A DNA stretch of 64,000 nt from Planctomycetota bacterium (GTDB taxonomy: Bacteria; Planctomycetota; B15-G4). The notes under the pieces are model-generated. The model was not told the origin of the DNA, searched no databases, and was given only the letters and a program-made list of their open reading frames with translations. Made by a program: the position numbers and the translations under genes. Below are positions 8,837 through 17,281 of the stretch, one piece after another. Within the stretch, counting starts at the first letter, position 1; every line of letters begins with the position of its first letter. Where the stretch lies: positions 212,398-276,397 of the forward strand of contig JAQWOM010000009.1 of assembly GCA_029245865.1 (NCBI GenBank). The letters run 5' to 3'.

Positions 8837-9253
8837 TCAGCCAACGAGCAAGACTTCGACGCGGTTACGAATCTCATCGCGCACCGAGCGAAAGGCCTTC
8901 TTCACCTCAGCATCACTCCCACTCGTGGCAGCCGGATCATTCAGCGGCCAATGAATTTGAGTCGTCTTCTTACGAAGGTTTTTGGGAAGTGGGTCGGAAT
9001 CGGAGCTCAGTGTGACCACCGTGTCGATCTTGTTCACCGGAACACCGTCGAAGGCAGACACGGCTTGATTGGAGATGTCGATACCGACCTCTTCCATCAC
9101 ATGGACCGCATGTGAATCAATCCCGCTCGGGTCCACTCCAGCGCTGTAGACCTTCACGTTGCCGGTAGACATCGCTTTGGCAAAGCCTTCAGCCATCTGG
9201 CTGCGCGCCTCGTTTCCGCGGCAAATGAAGAGGAAGTTTTTAGGTTTCGCCAT
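8837..9253 (-). CDS. ArsC/low-molecular-weight phosphatase-fold protein with one cysteine
   Basis: The protein has about 138 residues, starting at the ATG at 9253 (MAKPKNFLFICRGNEARSQ). The P-loop CRGNEARS matches the C-x5-R-S signature shared by low-molecular-weight protein tyrosine phosphatases and thioredoxin-type arsenate reductases. NDPAA near residue 108 fits the general-acid Asp-Pro. The overall sequence, including VVTLSSDSDPLP and HWPLNDP, is closest to ArsC. However, the segment that normally carries the two resolving cysteines has none, and the P-loop cysteine is the only one in the protein. It may be a phosphatase, or a reductase that uses an external low-molecular-weight thiol. 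No arsenic gene is nearby. Confidence 0.75.
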   Translation of the reverse strand: MAKPKNFLFICRGNEARSQMAEGFAKAMSTGNVKVYSAGVDPSGIDSHAVHVMEEVGIDISNQAVSAFDGVPVNKIDTVVTLSSDSDPLPKNLRKKTTQIHWPLNDPAATSGSDAEVKKAFRSVRDEIRNRVEVLLVG

Positions 9254-9406
9254 CGAGTAGGCCTCCTGAATTACACCCACATGAGGGGCCGTGAGCAAGC
9301 TGGGATCTTAACAAACTCACAGGAAACAGCCAACCAGCCCCCCTCCCTCGGAGAACCCCACACTCCCTGGGCCTTCTCGGTCGGCGTTCAGCAAGGACTC
9401 CTCAGA

Positions 9407-11287
9407 TCACCCATCTGAGGCAGCCTCATCCGCAGGGGACTCCTCCTGGGATTGGGGCTCGGACGAATCCTCGAAGAGAAAGTTCCAGAAGCTCCGAAAG
9501 GGCCGAGCAACAATATTGAGCGGTGTTGCTGAAACTCGCGGATCGCCAAGTGTCCCCCGAACCGTGAGCTTGACCAGCAACTCCTCCTTGAGTGTATCGA
9601 GGAGCTTTCCAACCATCCCCAATCGCACCGGTGCTGGGCGGAGCTCGAATCGAATTCGGCCGTTGAATCGGATAGAGCCCGAGCCTGACAGGGTGAGCAC
9701 ATCCGACTGGATTTCCAGCGAATCGAAGTTGACGAGCTTCTCGCCCACGGTGAACTCTGCGTCCACGCGTTGGTGCCCATCCAGGTTGCTCGACATGGTC
9801 AGGACCTTGAGGATTTGCTCGAAAGTCGGCGTATCCCAGAAGTTGCCGGCACGCACCGAAGCCTGCCCCTTCGCGACATAGGACGCGGGATCCTGCAGTT
9901 GACCTGAACCCTGGATGCTGCCCTGCAACCAGCCGGCGACATCGTCTTCGTGCTCTTCAGTCGTCAGGAACACATCATGGAGTTGCGCCACATCGAGGTC
10001 TTCCAGCGACAGCTCTATCCGGAATTCTTCATCCAGCAAGCCCAAAGTACCCGATGTCCTGAAGCGCCCACCCAGAGTGCGCGCACTGATTTCTGGAAAC
10101 TTCAAAACGTTTTGTTCGTTGACTTCGAATCTGCCAACGACGTCTTCTAACTGGACTCCGTGCTTGGTGAAGTCCACAGCGCTGACATAAAAACCGCCAC
10201 CACCCACAACGCTCACCTCGGACATATTGTCTGTCAAAGACACCTTGAGGTGACACTCAAAGCTGCCCCCGTCCGCGACATCGACCTCCTCCCACTCCTG
10301 ATATCCGGGAATGAGATGCAGGATCTCCTCTTTGAACTCAGCGCCATCGACATCGATGCTCATGAAAGCCTCGTGCTCACCGGCCTCGAGGGACAACACG
10401 ACATCGCCGCCATTGAAGGCCAGCTTGGCTTCATCAATCCTCAAAACGTTGTTTTCGTCCACCTGGAACGGAATTGTTGCGGGCCCCAGCGGGAAAGGCA
10501 CGTGGGCCGCATCGATGTAGGCGTTGAACAACGTCCCGCTGACAAGCCCAGTCTTCAGGTCAACAACAGCATCCAGATCGCCTGTTGGTGAAAACCCTCG
10601 CATGAGGATGTCTTGCCCGGCTGGATCCAGGGTCGTCACAGCTGGACTGACATGGAATTGGTCGGCCGTCAATCTGGTGAGCCCGTCATCATCCAGTAAC
10701 AACTGAAGCGTCCCGCCATCCGCACCTGTCGCGATCATGACTTCCAAGATCTGCGAGTCTTGCTCCCGAACACGAATGCTCGTGCTTGGGTAACGCTGCA
10801 AATGAAGTCCTTCGCTGTACACAACGACTTCGAGGTCCTCGAAGTAAAGCTCCGGCAGCTCAGACTCAGTCGAAGTGGTGGGCTCCGAGGAAGTCGACAT
10901 GAGGGCACCGATCCCATCAAGCAACGCCATGAGCCCGCGAACGAAACTGAGTTCGCCTTCTTCATACCGCAACAACACGCGCCCTCCGCGGCCGCGAATT
11001 GATTGCACTTCGGGCACCGGAAGGCCACCTGTCCACGGGATTTTGAGTCCGATCTCAAGCTGGTCAACCGACGCGACAACCCGCTCTGTCTCCGGGTCTT
11101 CGATGGTCGCATTCAGAACGAGCACCTTTTGCTTGGACGTCACAGAGACATGCTCAAAGGCCAGAACATGGTTCAGATCGAACCGGACCATCTGCTCCCG
11201 GAGCAGGTCCGAGAGCGAGTCGTTCAGGAACAACGCCGCAGAGGCGAGGCCTAACGCGAGCACACCGAGGAAGAGAGAGATCCGCAC
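9407..11287 (-). CDS. AsmA-like envelope protein
   Basis: This 626-residue protein has a single N-terminal hydrophobic segment (FLGVLALGLASAALFL) followed by a long beta-strand-rich body. The C-terminal third (FEQILKVLTMSS, LEIQSDVLTLSGSGSI, RIRFELRP) strongly resembles the AsmA C-terminal domain found in inner-membrane proteins implicated in lipid transport and outer-membrane assembly. The last about 25 residues are acidic and Ser/Glu-rich. It starts at a GTG 12 bases after the stop of an upstream lipoprotein gene, so the two are likely cotranscribed. The protein probably spans the periplasm from an inner-membrane anchor; the cargo is unknown. Confidence 0.75.
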   Translation of the reverse strand: MRISLFLGVLALGLASAALFLNDSLSDLLREQMVRFDLNHVLAFEHVSVTSKQKVLVLNATIEDPETERVVASVDQLEIGLKIPWTGGLPVPEVQSIRGRGGRVLLRYEEGELSFVRGLMALLDGIGALMSTSSEPTTSTESELPELYFEDLEVVVYSEGLHLQRYPSTSIRVREQDSQILEVMIATGADGGTLQLLLDDDGLTRLTADQFHVSPAVTTLDPAGQDILMRGFSPTGDLDAVVDLKTGLVSGTLFNAYIDAAHVPFPLGPATIPFQVDENNVLRIDEAKLAFNGGDVVLSLEAGEHEAFMSIDVDGAEFKEEILHLIPGYQEWEEVDVADGGSFECHLKVSLTDNMSEVSVVGGGGFYVSAVDFTKHGVQLEDVVGRFEVNEQNVLKFPEISARTLGGRFRTSGTLGLLDEEFRIELSLEDLDVAQLHDVFLTTEEHEDDVAGWLQGSIQGSGQLQDPASYVAKGQASVRAGNFWDTPTFEQILKVLTMSSNLDGHQRVDAEFTVGEKLVNFDSLEIQSDVLTLSGSGSIRFNGRIRFELRPAPVRLGMVGKLLDTLKEELLVKLTVRGTLGDPRVSATPLNIVARPFRSFWNFLFEDSSEPQSQEESPADEAASDG

Positions 11288-11299
11288 GGCCGAATGTCG

Positions 11300-11992
11300 T
11301 CAGGGAGCGTGAAAGAGATAGTGCGGTCGAACCTCGACCGAGTCACGGAGCCCACGCGGCCCCAGGACACCGTAGCCCGGGAAATAGTAGCCGTTGCGCA
11401 TCCCAAACTCCTTGTCCGAAGCGGGGAGCGCGGGAGGGATTCGGGGATCACCCTCGGGGATCCGCAGAAACTGATCATCTCCATAGGACCAGCCAGAGTC
11501 TGCCTCTGCGCGCCAGCGAAACCTCAAGAGAGACGGAATGGGCTGTTCGTCGTCGACAAAGTCGAAGAAAATATCGAGGCTGCGGTTGCTCCAAGGATTC
11601 ACGAGCACCATTTCGTGCATCTTGAGCCGGCGGCTCCAAACTTCATCGGGCAGCAACGCCTCCGTGTCGACAATCTCCGGAAGGTCCTCGACGGCATCGA
11701 TGATGGCATCCAGTCTCATGCCATCAACCGGAAAGAGGACCTGAGTCGCGCTGGTTCGCGTGATATCCAGTTGGATATGCGCGGTTCGGGTTAACTTGCC
11801 TTCGACGGTGTTGAGGTAGACGCCCTGGCAAGTGACATCCACGATCAGGTCAGCGGTCTTGTCCTGTTGGGGCGTTATGGATGTAGAGAAGCTGGCCCCG
11901 AGCGGCGCGTAGTATCCTCGCTCAACCGTAGAGTTGCAGCCCGCCCCCACAAGGAGCCCCAAGCAGAGCCATGCGACCTGTCGAGCGATCAT
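11300..11992 (-). CDS. Lipoprotein of unknown function
   Basis: The protein has about 230 residues. The ATG at 11992 follows a clear GAGGAGA ribosome-binding site at short spacing and gives a proper signal peptide, MIARQVAWLCLGLLVGAGC, whose lipobox VGAGC would be lipidated. An upstream in-frame start at 12091 would put 33 polar residues before the signal and is rejected. The mature protein begins NSTVERGYYAPLGASF. It contains a segment about resistance of a strand-rich type (RTAHIQLDITRT) but no catalytic motif I recognise. It lies immediately upstream of the AsmA-like gene and diverges from the RimK-like gene, suggesting an envelope role. Confidence 0.7.
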   Translation of the reverse strand: MIARQVAWLCLGLLVGAGCNSTVERGYYAPLGASFSTSITPQQDKTADLIVDVTCQGVYLNTVEGKLTRTAHIQLDITRTSATQVLFPVDGMRLDAIIDAVEDLPEIVDTEALLPDEVWSRRLKMHEMVLVNPWSNRSLDIFFDFVDDEQPIPSLLRFRWRAEADSGWSYGDDQFLRIPEGDPRIPPALPASDKEFGMRNGYYFPGYGVLGPRGLRDSVEVRPHYLFHAP

Positions 11993-12069
11993 GGTCTCCT
12001 CTCGGCATACCTGACGAAGATCAGGGCAAGGCTCCGGGCCATGCCCCGACGCACACTCTACCCGTTTGG

Positions 12070-12900
12070 ATGGCCATCCTGACCCGGACAACTCGTAGTC
12101 GTGCAGTCGAGCGGCTTGTCCAATGCATGGGATTGCGCGGTGTCTCAGCCCATCCCCTCAGACCTTCCGAATTCATCGAGGTGATGCGCCGCCACGCCCC
12201 CTCTGCTGTTCTGCTTCGAATGCCCTCGGGTGGCCCACCGAGCGAGTTCGACCCGCTGCTCGACCTGGGTGCTGAGATCGAGGCGATTCCCTGGATCAAC
12301 AACGTGGCATCCGTCATGCAGGCTCATGACAAGTTCGCCTCTCTCGAGCAACTCCAGGCTGCGGGACTCCCAACCCCACCCACCACGCTCGTGTTACGGG
12401 ATGTCGAAAACAACCTGAACACGCTGCCAGGCGACCGCTTCGTCGTGAAGCCGCTACGTGGAGCTGCGGGTCATGGCGTCACGGTGGGCCTTCCGCGCGA
12501 GACGGCCTGCCAGAACGCTCGAGCATTCGCTGACCTCACCGGCAGCGCCCTCGTTCAATCATGCGTGGGAGAGGGCATCGACAGACGGATGTTCATCATC
12601 GATGGATCCGTTGTGGCCAGCATGGAACGCCGACCAACCGGGGCGGGCCGGGGCAACGTACTGTACGGAGGAGAGACCCGGTCCTGGTCACCTAATGACG
12701 CCCAACGCGCACTCGGCATACGTGCAGCTGAAGTTCTCGATCTAGAAATCGCCGGCGTGGACATCATCGATGGTGATGGGCAAGACGTGATCTTGGAGGT
12801 CAACTCTTGCCCAGGATTCACGGCCCTCGAAGCCTGCACAGGCATCGACGTTGCCGGCGCAATTTCGAATGCCGTGCTGAGCAAACTCGGTGTTCGTTGA
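12070..12900 (+). CDS. RimK-like ATP-grasp ligase
   Basis: The protein has about 276 residues from the ATG at 12070 (MAILTRTTRSRAVERLV). An in-frame ATG at 11971 lies inside the divergent lipoprotein's signal and is unlikely. The ATP-grasp fold is shown by FVVKPLRGAAGHGV (ATP-binding Lys and glycine loop) and by DVILEVNSCPGF near the C-terminus, the metal-binding E-x-N motif. NNVASVMQAHDKFASLEQL and AGLPTPPTT are typical of the RimK/glutathione-synthetase/MptN group, which join a carboxyl group (often from glutamate) to an amine through an acyl phosphate. No LysW-type carrier or peptide substrate is visible nearby, so the substrate remains open. Confidence 0.8.
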   Translation: MAILTRTTRSRAVERLVQCMGLRGVSAHPLRPSEFIEVMRRHAPSAVLLRMPSGGPPSEFDPLLDLGAEIEAIPWINNVASVMQAHDKFASLEQLQAAGLPTPPTTLVLRDVENNLNTLPGDRFVVKPLRGAAGHGVTVGLPRETACQNARAFADLTGSALVQSCVGEGIDRRMFIIDGSVVASMERRPTGAGRGNVLYGGETRSWSPNDAQRALGIRAAEVLDLEIAGVDIIDGDGQDVILEVNSCPGFTALEACTGIDVAGAISNAVLSKLGVR

Positions 12901-12993
12901 TCCAACTCGACATCCTGTGCATCCTGGGTCCAGAGGCCTCCAATCGTTCTGACTTCACACCTCGGCTTACCTGCATCACGCGGCCCGATCGAC

Positions 12994-13764
12994 ATGACGC
13001 TCACTGCAATCATTAGCGACATTCACAGCAACACCCAGGCTCTCGAAGCTGTCCTCGACGACGCTCGAGAACAAGGCGCCGAACGCTATTGGTGCCTGGG
13101 CGACATCATCGGCTACGGCGCACAGCCCATCGAATGCCTCGCGATAGTTCGAGAAATCTCTTCACAAACCATCCGTGGCAATCACGAGCAAGCTGTCCTG
13201 GATGGACCAACTGGATTCAATCCACTTGCCAGCGCTGCCATCACATGGACCGCAGCGCAAATCAAGCAGGGGGCTCACCTCATGAATGACGGCCTCGAAT
13301 ACCTGCAATCTCTTGAAGAGCGCAAAGATCTTGAGACCGCCACCCTTGTTCATGGCTCTCCTTCACACCCCCTCGATGAATACTTGTTTCGCGAAGACAC
13401 TCTGGAATACCTACCGCAACGCATGGAAGAGAGACCCAAGATTGCGCGGTGTCTCGAGCGCGTCGAGCAACCGTGCTTTGTCGGCCACACTCACGTCCCT
13501 GGAGTGATCGACGAGGAGTCGCGCTGGACCTCCCCCTTGGGCTGTGAAGCGGGCTATGACACGAAAGGTGCGCGCTGCTTCGTGAATGTCGGCTCGGTTG
13601 GACAGCCGAGAGATGGAGATCGCCGGGCATCCTATGCCCTCTGGGACGGACGGGTCGTCAACTTCCGCAGAGTCGAGTACGACGTTGCAGCTGCCGCAGA
13701 GCTCATTTTCGCTGCCGAAGGTCTTCCCGATATGCTCGGTCACCGTTTACTTGAGGCCTGGTAG
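12994..13764 (+). CDS. Calcineurin-like metallophosphoesterase
   Basis: This 256-residue protein carries all five metal-binding motifs of the YfcE/diadenosine-tetraphosphatase-like metallophosphoesterases in order: SDIHSN (about 8-13), GDIIGYG (about 36), GNHE (about 62), HGSP (about 117) and GHTHVPG (about 163). It would hydrolyse a phosphoester with two divalent metals in the cytoplasm. The substrate might be a phosphodiester, a nucleotide or a phosphoprotein. It follows the ATP-grasp gene by 93 bases on the same strand and converges with the RNase H-like gene. Confidence 0.85.
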   Translation: MTLTAIISDIHSNTQALEAVLDDAREQGAERYWCLGDIIGYGAQPIECLAIVREISSQTIRGNHEQAVLDGPTGFNPLASAAITWTAAQIKQGAHLMNDGLEYLQSLEERKDLETATLVHGSPSHPLDEYLFREDTLEYLPQRMEERPKIARCLERVEQPCFVGHTHVPGVIDEESRWTSPLGCEAGYDTKGARCFVNVGSVGQPRDGDRRASYALWDGRVVNFRRVEYDVAAAAELIFAAEGLPDMLGHRLLEAW

Positions 13765-13834
13765 AACTGCCGCGCCCCCCTTCATTGCGATGTGACGCGA
13801 GGCGGTGCAACAAGAGCCCTTGACGGACCTGCGC

Positions 13835-15295
13835 TTACGTTTGACTCAACACCGCGTGGAGTCCTTCTGAATCTCCTCCCGGCGCCATCAGTTGCAACCC
13901 GGCACGTTCAACGGCTCGCTGCAACGGGTCTGCTTGCTCCGTAGGAACAACTTGCACAACCCCACGTGCATGAGCGCGCGCGAGCGACAAGAAGAATGGG
14001 TCATCCGTGTCAGAATCTTGCCCGACCAGAATACGCCAGCCCGACAAGAAACCCGTTTCGCGGTCCAACAACTCGTCAAGCGAATCCAAAGAAATCGCCT
14101 CGTCGAGCACAATCCCTCCACACAGCAGCGGAAGAAACTCCAACGATCTGCAAAGCGATGCAGAACCGGAAGCATCGACCTCGAGGCGTGAGGAAAATCT
14201 GGCCCCGCCAGTACGCACCTGCGCGGTTTTCACGTTCAGGCATCCTGCCAAGAAGTCCCGCACTGAGTCCGGATCGAGCAAATCCGATATGGGCGGAACA
14301 GACTCTTTCGTCACGGCCGCCACACGGTCGATCTCAGTCACCGTTCGGAACGACGTCTTGACGAAGGACGGCCATCCGGCATTTGAGCGCGCTCGGCGCC
14401 TCAGCCATGCAAGCGTGTCACGGTGGCCGGCATTGCCTGTCCCAAGAGGGCCGTCCGTCTCGTCTGCCTGCAGCCCCGACATTTCTCGCGCGCGCGTTGC
14501 CCTGGCCAACACAGAGGCGGCCCGCGCTGCCAGATAATTGTCGTCTGCTTTCGTCTCGATCCGAACGGTCAACCCTCGGCGACGCCAAGCGTCTGCAGCT
14601 TCGTTCAAAAAAGAGCCCGTTCCGTAATCGTCGATCGCCAACTCCATGTCGTCGAGCGCTCCGGTGGGGTTCCGGCCGGAGGCTGCGATGAGATCCCCCA
14701 CCACACGCACGTAGGCGAAGTCCAACAAGGCGTTCTTCGAATACCTGTCAAAAAGTCTATTGGGCAGCAGCAACGCGGAGAGCGCGAGGCCATCGACCCG
14801 CAAGTTCGCCATCTCATGACCGAGTCGTTCCCAACCAGAGGCAGCGCGCTTGGTTTTGGTTTCCACGTGGCCAACAAGCGCCTGCACTTGATCTTGAATC
14901 GCACGCGGAAAGAGCGCCCCCGCCAGAATTGCCGAACCCAGCAACTCGCCGGTTCCCGTCTCATCGATGCCTGCAAAATTCGAAATACCTGGAGACGTTT
15001 TCACTCCGACTTTGGGTGCTGTCTTCCCTCCGCTTGTAGACAGTCCCCCCTTGCCGACCAACCGACCGATCTCATCTTCAAGAATCAGACCTTCAGAGTC
15101 ACCCTCTCGCACTGTGCTCACGAGCTTGCCGGAGGTGTACAGAGTGAAGATGGACTTGGCGTCAGTACGTACCTCGAACTCGAGATACTTGTTCTTGGCA
15201 TTCTTGCGTAGTGCATGCCCTCTCGATTCCAGCAGCTCACGCAAGGCACGGCGCTGGCTGGGCGTCACTTCGCGAGAAATGGGTCGGTTACTCAT
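13835..15295 (-). CDS. RNase HII/HIII-like nuclease with an extra C-terminal domain
   Basis: The protein has about 486 residues if it starts at the ATG at 15295. Residues about 15-80 (NKYLEFEVRTDAKSIFTLY, GKLVSTVREG) resemble the small TBP-like N-terminal domain of RNase HIII. The nuclease core follows: FAGIDETGTGELLG (Asp111, Glu112), AIDDYGTGSFL (Asp222/223), TKADDNYLAARAASVLAR (about 248-265), and the downstream GTGNAGHRDTLAWLRRRA with FVKTSFRT (about 285-318). Enzymes of this group remove RNA from RNA-DNA hybrids. In the position where RNase HII has the last catalytic Asp (TRDR), this protein reads TRAR, so activity is uncertain. Residues about 330-486 are an extra domain with a segment SGWRILVGQDSDTDDPFFLSL that resembles SUKH/SMI1-type proteins. 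Confidence 0.75.
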   Translation of the reverse strand: MSNRPISREVTPSQRRALRELLESRGHALRKNAKNKYLEFEVRTDAKSIFTLYTSGKLVSTVREGDSEGLILEDEIGRLVGKGGLSTSGGKTAPKVGVKTSPGISNFAGIDETGTGELLGSAILAGALFPRAIQDQVQALVGHVETKTKRAASGWERLGHEMANLRVDGLALSALLLPNRLFDRYSKNALLDFAYVRVVGDLIAASGRNPTGALDDMELAIDDYGTGSFLNEAADAWRRRGLTVRIETKADDNYLAARAASVLARATRAREMSGLQADETDGPLGTGNAGHRDTLAWLRRRARSNAGWPSFVKTSFRTVTEIDRVAAVTKESVPPISDLLDPDSVRDFLAGCLNVKTAQVRTGGARFSSRLEVDASGSASLCRSLEFLPLLCGGIVLDEAISLDSLDELLDRETGFLSGWRILVGQDSDTDDPFFLSLARAHARGVVQVVPTEQADPLQRAVERAGLQLMAPGGDSEGLHAVLSQT

Positions 15296-15456
15296 ACCGC
15301 CGCGTTTTAGCAAAGCAAGCCAGCGCTTCCAGCACTCCCCCCTCAAGGCGCTCTTTTTGGGCGATCACCTCGCTCCGCGGTAGAGTGTCGCGCCCGATCC
15401 ATGTCCAAGCGGCCCGTGTGAATCTGACACGGACCACGACCCAGGAGCGATGCGCC

Positions 15457-16761
15457 ATGATTATTCTGTCCAACATCAAAGAACTGTACGACGGGACTGG
15501 GTCGGCAAAAGAAACCATTCACCACAACGCCGACCTCCACATCGACGGAGGCCTTATCCACGAAGTCCGCCCCCACGACCCCAATCTGCAGGTGGGCGAT
15601 GCCCACACAGTCATTGACTGTTCTGGCCACACCGTGACGCCAGGCCTCATCGACTGTCATGGCCACGTCACTGTGCTTGGCCTCGACAGCGGCTCCATGG
15701 ACACAATGCTCGCGGGAGAAGCGCTGCTATGGGTTGAGAAAATTCTTCACACGACACTGGTGGACGGTGGCGTCACCACCATGCGCGATGTGGGTGGCGC
15801 AACGAATCTCCACAAACGCCTTGTCGACAACGGCACCATTCTTGGCCCGCGGCTCAAAATTAGCATCGCCATGCTTTCAACCACGGGCGGGCACGCCGAC
15901 TTCCGTGGCGTAGATCGTTGCCACGGCGAACTCTCCCGTCTCTGGCCGGAAGCCCCGGGCCGCCCCAGCAGCATCGTTGATGGACCATGGGAATGCCGCA
16001 AGCGTGTACGCGAGTTGGCAGCCTGCGGTGCAGATCTCATCAAGATTTGCTCGAGCCCCGGAGTGGCTTCTCCGAGTGATCACCTCGAATGCCGTGATTT
16101 TTCTCCTGAAGAGGTCGAGGCCATTGTCGATGAAGCCCATGCCCGAGGACTTCAGGTCGCAGCTCACGCGCACAGTCGCGCTGGCATCGGCCTCGCCATT
16201 CGCTGCGGGGTGCACGACATCCAACACATTTCGTTCATGGATGAAGAGTTGGTTGATCTCGCCGCAGAAAAGAACTGCGTGGTGACACCCACCTCCTGGA
16301 TCATGAAAGAGTTGCAGTCCACACCTGGCCTCAGTGACTTTGTCATGGACAAGGTGAAGAAAGTCGCAGAAGTCCACGCCGCAGCCACAAGCTATGCCTA
16401 CAAAGGTGGCCTCCCCGTCCTCATGGGTACAGACCCCGTTCTGCCGGGGATGCACGGCACCAACGGCCTCGAACTCGCCGCGTTGATGGCTGAAGGCCTA
16501 CCGGATCTCGCGGCATGGCACGGTGCGACCGGCCTGGCGGCTCAACACATCGGCACACCAGACACGGGTTCGCTGGTCAAAGGCAATCGCGCCGATCTCC
16601 TGATTTGCACCGAAGACGTGATAAGAGCTCCCGCCAAACTGGTTGACGGAGCCCTCCTGGAGGTCATCAAGGACGGAGAAGGCTATCGCGGAGGCCTTCC
16701 GGCGATGCCACAACGCCGATACGACACAAACCTGCGCGAACGACTTCTGACAACTCCCTGA
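15457..16761 (+). CDS. Metal-dependent amidohydrolase
   Basis: The protein has about 434 residues from the ATG at 15457, which has CCAGGAG at good spacing; the 82 in-frame residues upstream look non-coding. The amidohydrolase TIM-barrel motifs are present: VTPGLIDCHGHV (H-x-H, about 61-68), QVAAHAHS (about 232), DIQHISF (about 251), and GTDPVLP with the final Asp near residue 325. GMHGTNGLELAALMAEGL and GSLVKGNRADLLI are typical of the imidazolonepropionase/prolidase-like branch that cleaves cyclic amides or Xaa-Pro-type dipeptides. It is apparently cytoplasmic. It is a single gene, with no pathway neighbours that reveal its substrate. Confidence 0.85.
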   Translation: MIILSNIKELYDGTGSAKETIHHNADLHIDGGLIHEVRPHDPNLQVGDAHTVIDCSGHTVTPGLIDCHGHVTVLGLDSGSMDTMLAGEALLWVEKILHTTLVDGGVTTMRDVGGATNLHKRLVDNGTILGPRLKISIAMLSTTGGHADFRGVDRCHGELSRLWPEAPGRPSSIVDGPWECRKRVRELAACGADLIKICSSPGVASPSDHLECRDFSPEEVEAIVDEAHARGLQVAAHAHSRAGIGLAIRCGVHDIQHISFMDEELVDLAAEKNCVVTPTSWIMKELQSTPGLSDFVMDKVKKVAEVHAAATSYAYKGGLPVLMGTDPVLPGMHGTNGLELAALMAEGLPDLAAWHGATGLAAQHIGTPDTGSLVKGNRADLLICTEDVIRAPAKLVDGALLEVIKDGEGYRGGLPAMPQRRYDTNLRERLLTTP

Positions 16762-16838
16762 TCACTCGCAATCAACCCATCGCTTGACCCGACCGCGCTT
16801 CTGCTGGCACGGTGGGGTGACACGACCGGAGACACCCC

Positions 16839-17231
16839 ATGCGCCTCATTACCTCTCTCGCCATCCTCGCCCTCTTCGCCGGCTGCACTCCGGCAACATC
16901 AGAACCCATAGACGCTGCTCATCTTGCCGGGCACTGGGAACTCAGGACAGGAAGCGAAGTGGAATGGCTCAAGATCGATGCCAACGGAACGTTCACCGGA
17001 AGGATTCATGGCCGAGGCTTTCTTGCAGAGACGCTCTCGCAAGGCCCGAACGTCTCGCTCAACGGCGACTGGTCACTCGACGGGCAGACCATCAGCTTCT
17101 CCATCACAAACGCGGACGATGACAATCTCATCGGCCAGGTTCAGACCTATCAGATCGAAGCGCTGACAAACCGGACCATGAAGACAACCGGTACCGACGG
17201 CGCACAACACGAATTGATCAAAGGAATCTGA
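16839..17231 (+). CDS. Small lipoprotein
   Basis: This 130-residue protein begins MRLITSLAILALFAGCTPA, a short lipoprotein signal with the lipobox LFAGC. The mature part has the pattern HLAGHWELRTGSEVEWLKID, NGDWSLDGQTISFSI and TNRTMKTTGTDG. This resembles small lipocalin-like or META/DUF-type beta-barrels that start with a Gly-x-Trp motif, though no family can be assigned. It follows the amidohydrolase by 77 bases and is probably exported to the envelope. Confidence 0.7.
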   Translation: MRLITSLAILALFAGCTPATSEPIDAAHLAGHWELRTGSEVEWLKIDANGTFTGRIHGRGFLAETLSQGPNVSLNGDWSLDGQTISFSITNADDDNLIGQVQTYQIEALTNRTMKTTGTDGAQHELIKGI

Positions 17232-17257
17232 ACAGAGGCATCAAGCAGAAATGCACC

Positions 17258-17276
17258 TTCCCGGAGCGACCGGGAA
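17258..17276. terminator. Hairpin between convergent genes
   Basis: TTCCCGG at 17258-17264 and CCGGGAA at 17270-17276 form a perfect 7-base stem with a 5-base loop between the stops of the small lipoprotein gene and sppA, which converge. This is the right place for a bidirectional terminator, but there is no T tract on either side. Confidence 0.45.
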
Positions 17277-17281
17277 CTGCC

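Noticed and set aside
8837-9253. Direct call as arsenate reductase
   Set aside because: The cysteines needed for the thioredoxin-linked mechanism are absent and no arsenic-resistance gene is nearby, so only the fold is called.
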